Assembly: GCA_013397795.1 (NCBI GenBank)
Contig: VZTJ01000764.1
Coordinates: 804,854 to 868,853 of the forward strand
DNA from: Orthonyx spaldingii
Taxonomy: Eukaryota > Chordata > Aves > Passeriformes > Orthonychidae
DNA: 64,000 nucleotides
Direction: 5' to 3'
Shown in pieces: positions 11,001 to 20,710 of the stretch. Both the position numbers and the translations under genes were made by a program. Each line of letters begins with the position of its first letter. The first letter of the stretch is position 1. The notes beneath the pieces are model-generated. The model was not told where the DNA came from. It did not search any database and worked only from the letters and a program-made list of their open reading frames with translations.

Positions 11001-12946
11001 TACATCTATTTTCAAGACTGAAAGATACCTTACTCTTCTTATTTAGTGTCTTTATAAAAACATCAATTGTGTAAATATCAATATTTCATGTATTAGGATG
11101 AAATGCAGGATGGGATAAACCTAAGCAATCATGTAGCACGTGTCATTTATTGTACACTTATTTCTCATATTTTGTGTCTTCCTGTTCTACCTGTTTTGAA
11201 TTCACTGGAACCTTTTCTGAGCAGCTTCAAACAGAAGTCATCTGTTTGTTTAAATACACTTGCCATAGGAATGATTTAACTTTTACTCATACAAATAAGA
11301 AATTTTCCTGTCACTTGTTGCAATGTTCAGTCTGAATGATGGTAAGTCAGCTTTTCCATGAGGAGGGATTGGAACAGCTTCAAAAATCAACACCCTGCAT
11401 GTTGGGAGCTCTGCATTTTGGAAAGAGGACAGAAGGTTCTTCAAGCCTCAAGAAAGCTTCTGATCTTACTTCTTCAAACAGTGATGACTTAGAGTACAGA
11501 AAAGGGCTGTTTTATCTCCCAGAACATTTTCTTTTCTTCTGGGATGAATAGAGCAAAGTAGCGTACTCTTGCTCCTTCAAAAGGCTCTACAAAAGATATA
11601 CAGAAAATAAAAATTCCTCACCTTGTTCTTTCCACCTTTCTGAAGGGTTTGCCCACTGCAGATGAGCTGGGCAAAACATTTGCAGAAATAATCTGAAGGA
11701 TTGCTCTCACCTCTGTGGAAAAATTGTTTAACTTAGTTGCAGTTTCTTCCCCCATGATTAATACATCCCTCTCAGCCAAGGCTGAGGCCACTAATCATCC
11801 GTGAAGCACAGACCAGGAGACACAGGTCTGGAGGCAGCTGCCTGGTCATATAATGATGATAAAAGTATCTTCTTGTTTTCTTTGGCCAATCTAGCAGTCA
11901 GCTAAATGCACACAAAAACTTCCATGCTAAATAGTTGTAGGTGTGCTCCTAAACATACAGCGGGATTGCAGATGCCTGTCAGACCTCTCTGCGATACTGC
12001 CAGGTTGTTCTTCATACAACAAGGGCCTGACACGAATCTGCCTTGCATCCATGTTAATCCACCAGAGTGGTGTAATGAAGGTTCACTGGTCTGTGGCTGA
12101 GGGGATGGATTCCTTGATGTGGATCAGGTTTCTGGTGTCATTTGAGATGCTGAATGGTATCCAAGTCCTTTGCCTAGGTTGGCAGATATACCACAGGACC
12201 TAAAGTACACCTTCCAGGAGCAGCAGCCTGATGCCAATGGGGTTATGTCCAAATGTCTCAAGTGTCACTAGACAGCTCTACTCAGGCAACTGAGTTCAGT
12301 GAGTCTGGGTGCCCCAGTCACATGTGTCTATCTCAGGTTTGCTGGGAGAGAGGTAGTCAATTATGTCACCACAGTTTTGACCACTTACCAGCACAGCTCA
12401 GAAAATTCAGAAAATGAGCAGTAAACTGCAGGACTCTCTTAACTCCAATGCACAGAAGCATTACCACTGAAAACACTTTTTCCCTCTTTCCATAGAAGGA
12501 ATTGATTTTCTCTCCCAGTGGCCTTGCTAGGAAAGTTCTCTTTGCCCTTATTGAACGTGAGGAGTAAGTACACGGCCCTTCCCCTGCAGGGACTGTGTAC
12601 TGTAAGGAAATAAATGTTACTTGAATGTTTCATGAAGCATGAGTTGAGCACTGGGCTCAGTGTGAATATAACACTCAAGTGTTTCCATTTCTCTTTAATG
12701 TTTAACAGGTTGATAGAGCTCCTTCCTTTTGTTACCATAAATTACTACTGGGGAATTATAAGCAAGTGCCTCACCTACAGTAAGGCTGCATCAGATCCCT
12801 TTGTTTACTCACTTTTACGTCAACAGTACAAAAAAGTTCTGATCAACATCGTCAACAGGATACTTAAGAGGGACCTGTATCCGTCATCGGGGTACAACAG
12901 CTCTCTCGACACTGAAAACGATTACTGCTTGCACAGAACAAACTGA
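7385..12946 (+). CDS. GPR78: GPR78, orphan class A G-protein-coupled receptor (spliced, 3 coding exons)
   Basis: Joining 7385-8052, 8633-8746 and 12709-12946 gives an open frame of 339 codons plus TGA, close to GPR26 (337 in human). All four splice boundaries are GT/AG. The protein starts almost directly in TM1 (about residues 5-31, with N23 in SNLLVLL as residue 1.50) and has no N-terminal glycosylation site. TM2 carries Asn in place of the usual Asp (LSFCN). C79 and C156 are placed for the TM3-ECL2 disulphide. The DRY box reads D103-K104-W105. TM6 has CFGP (253-256) in place of CWxP, and TM7 has DPFVY (290-294). The C-terminal SLDTENDxCL signature and the CPZ neighbour favour GPR78 over its paralogue GPR26. 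The human protein is an orphan receptor reported to signal constitutively, at the plasma membrane. The start at 7385 is chosen because it opens directly into TM1 like the family. Confidence 0.92.
8053..8632 (+). other. GPR78: GPR78 intron 1 (580 bp, GC-rich)
   Basis: A short GC-rich intron bounded by GT at 8053 and a pyrimidine-rich TTCCCTTCGTAG acceptor at 8621-8632. More than a quarter of it is a minisatellite-like tandem repeat (8355-8520). No exon is apparent inside. Confidence 0.85.
8355..8520 (+). repeat. Minisatellite of about 20-bp units in GPR78 intron 1
   Basis: Imperfect tandem units of the form CTGCCCTCCTCTCCCCGGGG recur with CTGCC or TTGCC anchors at 8372, 8395, 8418, 8437, 8456, 8477 and 8498, a spacing of 19-23 bp. 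The + strand is C/T-rich with short G runs. Copy number is likely to vary between individuals. Confidence 0.85.
8633..8746 (+). CDS. GPR78: GPR78 coding exon 2 (ICL3 end and TM6)
   Basis: 114 nt encoding residues 223-260 and most of codon 261. The sequence VKQRCLNEQKRRRQRATKK is the basic end of intracellular loop 3 and is nearly identical in style to GPR26. It is followed by TM6 ending in CFGPYIIT. Entry and exit phases both match the flanking exons, and the donor is CCAG|GTTAGT. Confidence 0.93.
8884..8935. repeat. Degenerate CA-rich microsatellite
   Basis: Runs of CACA interrupted by CGCA, CTCA and CCCC over about 50 bp inside GPR78 intron 2. Confidence 0.75.
9173..9192. repeat. Poly-T tract (20 T)
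   Basis: Uninterrupted T run in GPR78 intron 2. It could be the A-tail of a minus-strand retrotransposition, but no element body is recognisable next to it. Confidence 0.9.
12709..12946 (+). CDS. GPR78: GPR78 coding exon 3 (TM7 and C-terminal tail)
   Basis: 238 nt completing codon 261 as Arg and encoding TM7 with SKAASDPFVYSLL, a basic helix-8-like stretch, and a tail ending ENDYCLHRTN before TGA at 12944-12946. The tail motif SLDTEND matches my recollection of the GPR78 C-terminus and not GPR26. An upstream open stretch from 12614 in the same frame is intronic: the acceptor at 12708 restores both phase and family sequence. Confidence 0.93.
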
Positions 12947-13467
12947 CAGCATGAAAGCATTCCCCTTCCAGGGACACAGGTGTTTGCTGCTGCTGGAAAG
13001 CTGCCTTTCTCCTCTCATGCTGACAGTGGTGACAGCGTCTCCAGGGTGTGAAGGCTGCGTTAATGCGGCACAATTCATCGTGGACTTTCACAAAAGGCTC
13101 TACCCTGGTCTGCAGCCAAGCACAATTCACGGCAAAGCCTTGTCCCCGAGTGAATAGAGTTGGCTTGAGGGGTTTTAAGAGAGCCTTTCGAGGTTTTAGA
13201 GAAGCTTACACAGCTCTTAATGTTTCGTGTGTGAAGACTTGGTATGTCTTGGAGCATTCCATATCAGATATGATATTCCAGTGTCTTCTGGGACCACAGG
13301 AATCCCCACATTGGAAGGACAGGTTCGGAGTCCTCCGTGCTGCGCATGTAACTTGGCAGCCCAGGATCTGCTGGTAGTTTTGAACACTAAAAATAGGTCT
13401 TTTAATTGATCGATTTATTGTATTGGTGCCTCAAGTGAGTCAGCACTTTGAATCTGAGATTGTTATG

Positions 13468-13500
13468 ATTATTATTATTATTATTATTATTATTATTTAT
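13468..13500. repeat. (ATT)n microsatellite
   Basis: About ten near-perfect ATT/TTA units in the likely 3' UTR of GPR78. Confidence 0.9.
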
Positions 13501-14157
13501 TACTAGGCATCATGATTGTAACATAGCCTTTAGGAAGTGGTACATATATTTGATATGCCAGTATTCTATCAAGCATAACCAAAGTCCACATATCTGAGTT
13601 ACTAATATTTAGCACTTCAGTGGTATGTGATTACAATAATTGCAGCAACAGTAAGTAACGAAGACATGTATGGAATTTAGTTAAATAGCACTGTAGTTCC
13701 ATCACTGAGCTAGTAGTCCTATTCAAGCAAGCTATTATTCAGAAAAAAAAAATCAGTAGAAGTGACAGATACCATTGTGTTTAAGATATATTACTTCAGA
13801 AGCTATCTGTTTTCAAAGAAAAGGCTAAAATATATTAATTCTTTTTAAGGGATATATAATGTGTAAAATATTTCATGCATTGGCTATATATGGTGGATTG
13901 TAATAATACTGTACAATCTTTTCTTTAATAATGATCAATTAATCTGGTGATTTTAACTGACAACAAGAGATGTGAGAAATATTATAACAAATGCCAAATG
14001 CCCAGAAATACAAAGCTGCTTTGTTATTGTATGTATTTTTCTCTTTAATTTCTTTTTAAATTTAAACAGGCTTTAGAAAAATGTGGGAATTATTTTTGAA
14101 CAATATTCCTTTGATTATATAAGGCATTTATTAAAATTTAAGAATTCTATGGCATTC

Positions 14158-14163
14158 AATAAA
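14158..14163 (+). terminator. Candidate poly(A) signal of GPR78
   Basis: First AATAAA after the GPR78 stop that I can find. A second lies 71 bp downstream at 14229-14234. No cleavage site can be confirmed from sequence. Confidence 0.35.
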
Positions 14164-14239
14164 CTACTATTTTCTAATTGAGTACAAAAAGGAAAAATTT
14201 AAGCAATTCTAAAGTATATTTTAAGAAAAATAAAGATGA

Positions 14240-16434
14240 CAGTAAAGTATTCCTATTTTTTATGTAACAATGGACTTGACCCTACAAAGCATTGAGAAGG
14301 CTATTTCTGGTCAAACTAGGCACATAAGCATGTGATTAGACACAAATATAATTTTCTTTGAAGCTAACAGCTTTATTTCCATGCTGAAAATGAAGTACAC
14401 ACTTAACCATTTTGCAAAATCAGTGTTGAGCAGTCAGCACATTGAAAGGGTTTTTCCCACCATCCACAGTGAGGAAGGAGAGTGTCTTGTTCAATCCCAC
14501 TGAAGTCAAGGAAAGATGATGCTGCCTAACAAATACAATGTTTTCTTACCTCCTGCTTTTAATCTCTGGGGCCTTTATGATGCTCTTTTTTCTTTTTCCC
14601 TTTCCCCCATGCAAGTACCTTAGGCCTCTGTGCTTTGCATCTATAGTTCTGCCTGTATTTAAATTGAATGTACTATAATGGTTTTGTCTTCTTAGTAAAG
14701 TATTTGTACTCTCTTTAATTTTGTGTAAATACAGTATTTCAGAGAAAAAAAAAGTTGTCTATGGACTCTTTTCAGTTTGTCTTCCTGTCTCCACATGCCT
14801 CCCCCTCTGCCATGCTGCTAGAAAAACCTGATGTTTCAGTCTTTCATTTTAGCTGCAACATAAGGACCTGATAACTCTGTGGGGAGTGGGAGGGATGTTA
14901 AATGTTCAGTAATTTTTTAGTCAGTTTTGTGCCAAAAAGTTTTAATAGCCTACAGCAACTGTCCATGGATAAACATGAGCTTAATGATACCTACAGTTGT
15001 TAGCTTACCCTTGGTTTCCTAAACAAAATGGTCCTCATTTTGGGAAAGGAGTATGTTACATACAGTTAAGTGTATTAAATTGTCACCTTCAAGACATACA
15101 AATGAAATAAAGCATTATTATTAGAGAAAATGGTAGAAGAAAAAAACATAATAAACTTTAAAGCTCTTACAGTAATAAACTTCTAAAGCTAATAAGCTAT
15201 AAGCTGCATTTGAAAGGTATAAAACAGAACATAGTTAAAATGTTACCTCTGCTATTAGGTTAATTAGTGAAGATTACATATGCCAGGTGAGGGTGTGCAC
15301 TTTACAAGACTGCTCAACCTCACTGAGCATTGAACATTTCTGGAGGTTCTCTGGTCTAGATGGAAAAAAAAAAATGTATGAGCCTGCACTATGTGTTGCA
15401 GAATATCTTTCAGATTTCATTTCCACATGGAATTAGGAAGCCAAGGTCTACAGTGCTGCAGAGCAGAAACTAAGGAAGGGCAAGGAGAGCTGTAGTGCTC
15501 TCAGTCCTGATTTGCAATGAAGTTTAACAGCCTTGTTTAGAGTTACCAAAAGGCATCTCCCCCTGCTCAGTATGCAGGTAAAGTTTTTCTTGCTCTCCTC
15601 TTCTCACCACCCACTCCCCACCAGAGAAGCACTTGCTCTACTTTTCTAACAAAGCAGGAAACATTCAGTGAGAAGTCTTGCTCTCATTCCCTTGGCCTCC
15701 TGAAGTAGGCAAAACTCATTAGGTTTGTGCTTCATTCAGCATGCTGTGGGTTATTCAGGGATAGGAGGAGATAGGGGAAACCACACTTTGTCCCCATTGT
15801 TTCCCCATACTGCAAAAAGTATCCAAGGATTTAGTGCTACGTGTATCTTACATGATGGGAACATTCACCAGAGGTTGTGGATTCCCCCGTACTGACATTT
15901 TGACATTTCAGATGTCATTTTAGGGGGTACACAGTCCTGACAGCAGGGTTTAGTTTGGATCAGAAGATTTCCAACAAAGCTGAAGTGTGATACCCAAAAT
16001 GGCCTCTTGCCAGTGACACACTCTTGCCAACTCAAAAGTAGTGCTCTAGGAAATTTCATCTGGATTTCCTGCCCAAGGACCTGGAGTGCCTTTGCTAAAA
16101 GACAAGAGACTGGCAAATAGTTGGAAGGTATATTGTGGAGGTGAACACACCCCAGGGGTCAGCAGGAACTGCCTGAGACTGTGATTTCCTTAGCAGGAGG
16201 TGCTGTCACCCACCTGTGGCTGCTGACGGAAAAGGATGGCAAGTTGTTAAAAAAGAACATGCAAGAGAAATTTTCTGAGTATAGAGCCCCCTAAAAGCAG
16301 TTGGGCTGTGGATTTTCAGCTCCTGGTTGCAATTCAAATTCACAAAGTCCTCTGCTCTTGTCCAAACTTGTATTTTGTCTGCACAGACTTGAGCTGAGGG
16401 CTGCACCTTCCCTGGATGACATCCGTCACCTAAT
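14240..16434. other. Intergenic DNA, GPR78 to first LTR
   Basis: AT-rich unique-looking sequence with a further AATAAA at about 15107. I see no exon, RNA gene or identifiable mobile element. Confidence 0.5.
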
Positions 16435-16788
16435 GGCAGTGTCGTGGGTTTACCCAGGAAGGGTCAGTCTTTCAAGTAACCTATGGTGCAGGAAGCAGTG
16501 CACCTTGCTTCCTGGGAAACAAAGCCAGTAACCAACTAGTTTTGAGTATTGATGGGTGTATAATCCAATTAAAAGTTGTTCCGCCTCCAGGGAAAAAACC
16601 ATATTTAAGAGAAATACACCTAAAAAAACCCCTCTTTTCCTGTCCTATTGCTGCGAGAGAAGCAAGTCCTGTGCTTCTCTCTCTGGTAAGGCTGGGCCCT
16701 TNTAGCCAAAAAACTCAAGTGATTTGACTCAAACCACTACACGAAATTGGTGTTTCTTCCCTGGATCGAACCAAACTAGTACAGGCAG
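16435..16788 (+). mobile_element. Solo LTR of an endogenous retrovirus with 5-bp target-site duplication
   Basis: A 344-bp block (16440-16783) starts TGTCGTGGGTTTAC and ends ACTAGTACA, so it has the TG...CA termini of a retroviral LTR. It is bracketed by the identical pentamer GGCAG at 16435-16439 and 16784-16788. A TATA-like ATATTTAAGAG lies at 16601-16611. There is no internal coding region or second LTR, so it is a solo LTR left by recombination. A 5-bp duplication fits ERVL-type integrases. One unresolved base (N, 16702) lies inside it. Family assignment is by appearance only. Confidence 0.78.
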
Positions 16789-17514
16789 TCAGGGTATAAA
16801 CTCTGCAGCACAACAAACCTTTAATTAGCCCATGCAACTGAGGAGGCATTACACTTTAATTCTTAACACACGTTTACCAAAGTATTTTCAAGCCTGATGA
16901 TTTGGATATTTTCAGGTGAAATCCAGGATGGCATTTTGAATCTCCCTTTTCAGAGGAAGACATTGAGTCTGTGTGCCTCATTTCAGAGGTGACTGCTCTG
17001 ATATTTATTTATGACAAAGAGGGTCACCTCTTCAAAAAGAAAACAAAGCTTTTTTTTTTTTTTTTCAAGTAAGCTCTGAGACTGACAGACTGAGTTTCTG
17101 AGGCAATAAAGTCGAAGTATTGCTTAGACTACAGATTCCCAAAAGATTTAGGTATGAGCTGGCTCCCAGCCTGCTAAATCCTGACAGGATGGATGTGCTT
17201 CACTACAAGTGCAAAAACAAACGTAGTTTTCTTGGATGAGAACTTTAGTGTCTCTGAGCTTAGATGACAGCTGAGCACTGAGGACCCTGAATTCTGTGAA
17301 TTTTCTCTCCACAAATTCCTTAGCCTCACTGAAGAAAAGGCATGTTATTCATTCTGGGTAAATCAGCACCTAATAAACTTCTGCAAACAATCTGTGCAGC
17401 TTGGTGATTACTGAATACATATTTACCTTGTCTTAACAAAGTAATGCTGGTATTGAACTTAAATTTCAGAGCTAATTGCAACGTTAGGCTTATTACATGG
17501 TTAAATATATTTAC
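16789..17514. other. Intergenic DNA
   Basis: Nothing recognised apart from a T-run around 17050-17065. Confidence 0.5.
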
Positions 17515-17575
17515 AGTTGGAGTCTATGACCTTAAAAGTCATTTCCAACTTAAATGGCTCTACGATTTTAAGTGA
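17515..17575 (+). mobile_element. CR1-type LINE 3' end fragment
   Basis: The stretch reads like the conserved CR1 3' terminus: GTTGGAGTCTATGACCTTAA, then TCATTTCCAACTTAAATGGCTC, then a degraded CTACGATTTT where the ATTCTATG-type terminal repeat would be. The 5' part of the element is missing, as in most CR1 insertions. Confidence 0.6.
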
Positions 17576-20166
17576 GAATCCAAGTTCCTTAATGTAATGC
17601 TTAGATATAATCAGAGAGTAATTATGCTCTTTACAACTGTGAGTTAAAATTTGAGGTCTTTGATAAATTTAGCAGCATTGAGTCTTGTTGAAAAAAATTA
17701 CCTATAACAAGATATTCAAGCACTTCTAGGTAAAATGCTTTAAAAAAATTTTTTAAAACCCCAAAACACAAACTGAAGAGAACAATGTAGTGTGAGTGGG
17801 AAGGTTTGACTACATCATCTAGAGGGCTTATTTTCTCTGTTGTATTTGAGGTGCTTTTTTCCCCCCAAATAATTATGTACATTTGTGCACACGGAATGAA
17901 CAAGGAACTGTGTCTGTCTCAAAAGCACACAGCATATTTCAGGATTGTGAAGAGCAAATGGCTTGTTCAGTCTGGTTCAGGAGGACACCTGGTTTGTGGG
18001 AGGTGTTAATTACACAAGTAAATTAGAGGTTCTGCTTTTTATTTTTGGAAAGTAGTCCAATTAATATTTAATGGCTCAGCTGGAGACACAGCAGAGATGA
18101 CCTTAAGAAAGGTTGTAAATATATGAATATCTTTCAGTATGAGAAGCCTGGGGGAGCAAAATGTCACCTGGCACAGGATATGCAGCCAGCTCCTTCTCTG
18201 AGCTGGAGCTGCTTTTCCCTGTGGATTATGAATGGGAAACAGGCCAAATGATTGGTCCCATTTCTGCATATCCCTGATTCTTCTTCCTTTAATGTCAGAT
18301 TTTCCTTGCCAGGACACGAGGGTGCGTGATGCAAACTTAGTACTTCTGCTCTTTTCTGTAAGTGAGCAATGCACGAACCATGAGCTGCTCCCAGCCAGGC
18401 TTCTTATACATTCCCTATGCAAATGAAACATATTGCAAAGCAGGTATGTTAGATGTCATAGGGTCCATATGGTTTTAAAGGTATTTTTGAGTGTTGAGAA
18501 CTAGAGATAATTCCAGTCCAGTGACACCACTTTTTAACTAGATGTATTAAAATATTATAAACCATAATGGATGCACCTTCATTTCAGTGTCCAATCCATT
18601 ATCACAAGAGTGCAAATTGTTGAGCAGTCCACTGTGGACAGTAAAGACACCAAACAAAGCCCACAGGCATCTGCTCTGGGACATAACCTAAGTTTTGTTG
18701 TGCATGTTTTGTCCATCTCACTGCATCCTGCTGTTTGCATGGGTCATATACAGGTTTGTGTCCAGCAATTTGGAGCAAACTATCCAGCATATCTTTAAGT
18801 TTTCAAGTTTCCTATATCAAATGAATTGAAATCTTCAAACACTTTCCAAGAAAACTCCTCATGCCTAACACTAGTTTTACTTAACTCACTTTTCCAATTT
18901 GATTTTTTTTTCCCAACCAAGGCATAGCACTCAACCTGTGCTTCAATGAAGCCTGACCGTAAGTGGCAGACTCATTACCACTTTTTTTTCACTTTTATAA
19001 ATCATGTCTGTACATATCCAACCACTCTGTTCTCTTTGCTTGCAGCTGTCAGCTCTGAAGCACATTTTCAGAATGTTTTCTGTAACCCAATAGATTGCTC
19101 AGTGCCCTTGCTCCATGGCATGGGACCCGAGATTGGGTTTGTGTGGTTTGTGTGTGTACCTCCATGGAAATATTTAAACATGTTTTAGGTGTTATGTTTC
19201 ATATTTGTCCTTTATCATGGGAAAACAAAATGTTGATTGGTGATATATGACCTTTGTGTTACAAAAGACTGCTGATCACTCCTTGCAGATGCATAGCTCA
19301 GACTGGCTTTCAGCTTGAAATCTGGCTTTTCAGCTAATCACACTCTTATTGTTATCATTGCTAATGAAGCCTGCTTTAGGCATTTAAAATATCTTTTGGG
19401 CTTCTCACACAGTAGTCTGAATACTTCATTATCCCTTTATTCTTAATACCTTGCTGAAAGCCAGATAAGTACTAGAACTGCTATTCTCAGGAGACCTGAG
19501 GCACAGGCAGATGAAAGATCACACAGCCAGGAAAGGATCAAGTTGCATGAAACATGGTTTAGAAGACACATAGGAATGGAAGCCAAATAATGGCACACTG
19601 AATCTGTCTGTTGATCTTTTCCTCCACGTTTCTCAGGCGTTTAAAAATGTGCTTCTCATAATGGTTAGGCATACCTTAGAGCTGACAGAGAAGCTGAGTT
19701 TTTGGGAGAAAGATATTTAGGATACAAGGACAGGATGCTTCTCCTCTCATCCTGAGGATCTTGCCATGCCATCACCATGCAAAATAAGAAGTGGCAGACA
19801 CCCCTTACTCATAAAACACAGCTGCATGTGTTGAAGTCACAGCTCCCTTTCGTGCTTTTCTAGATGGAGCTTCAAAGGTCTTCTCTGGGTGTGACAGCTC
19901 AGACTGGGGTCTCTGTTCTTGGGGAACACCTTGGCCAGGCTGGCATTTTGGTAGAAATTTGAGATGTTGTGTATGAGAGAGAGCAGACCCCATGCACAGG
20001 TTGGTGAAGTTCAGTGGGTAGGGCATTTATCATAAAGGAGGGATGACACCTCTGCCTCTCTTCTGAGGGCTGCTTGTATCCCACCTGTGCATTACATTCC
20101 GCTCATTTTGGTAGCGGGCAGAAAACAAGTTTTCTGCATCAGAAAATATGTTCAGAAAAAGATCCC
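17576..20166. other. Intergenic DNA
   Basis: AT-rich, unique-looking sequence with short open frames only. No exon or element could be supported. Confidence 0.45.
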
Positions 20167-20710
20167 TGTCACGGCAGCTGTGGGGTGGTAAGGTGCCAGG
20201 ACCTTCCCAAAAGTGTCTCCAGGGAAGTCGCTCTTGGTGCGGTGCTGCAGCTCACAAACACACACATGCAACACTCGCCAGACAGCTGCGACGGTGAAAG
20301 ATGAGAAAGGTCTTTGCATGGGATTCCGCACGAGGGGTTTATTGAGGAGGGTCTAGAAACGAGGAACAGAGAGGGGGACAGCCATGAAAGAATCCAAGGA
20401 CGAAGACAAGAACAAAGGAGTGTCCGAGGGTTTTGTATGGGGCAAGTAGGGGGCAGGCAGAGCATCAGGGCCAATCATCTGAGGGCATAGGGGTAGAACA
20501 TAGGCGGGGTTGGGGTCTGGGGGCCAATGGGGAAAACCTGGGGGAGTGACAAAGGAGCAGGGGCCAATGGGGAAACAGAGACGGGAGAATTCTCTGGAAT
20601 CAGGGACATAATAGGGTATAGAGGGGCAGGGAGATTAACAACTAACCAGAGCGAGAAACTGGGGTAACATTTGAATAACTGGAACAAGGAATCCTTATTG
20701 GGGCAAGGCT
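20167..20710 (-). mobile_element. LTR-like element in minus orientation (endogenous retrovirus type)
   Basis: Compositionally distinct, GC-richer block in AT-rich intergenic DNA. Read on the minus strand it shows LTR architecture: CCAAT-type boxes (20471, 20524, 20564 on the + strand), a TATA-like ATACAAAA (about 20432-20439), then AATAAA (20338-20343, seen as TTTATT on +) followed by about 170 bp ending near TGTCACGGCAG at 20167. The GGGGCCAATGGGGAAA segment is repeated with a 40-bp period. I could not find a convincing target-site duplication, so the right boundary is approximate and might extend to about 20806. No viral genes are present. Confidence 0.6.

Larger units (their letters stand above)
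8747..12708 (+). other. GPR78: GPR78 intron 2 (3.96 kb)
   Basis: Bounded by GT at 8747 and TTTAACAG at 12701-12708. It contains a degenerate CA-rich stretch (8884-8935), a 20-base poly-T (9173-9192) and otherwise unremarkable AT-rich sequence. No additional exon, RNA gene or complete mobile element was recognised. Confidence 0.75.
12947..14180 (+). other. GPR78: Probable 3' UTR of GPR78
   Basis: No other coding feature is seen. Sequence after the stop becomes AT-rich and contains an (ATT)n microsatellite. The first canonical AATAAA hexamers I find are at 14158-14163 and 14229-14234, so a 3' UTR of about 1.2-1.3 kb is plausible. The true end needs transcript data. Confidence 0.4.
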
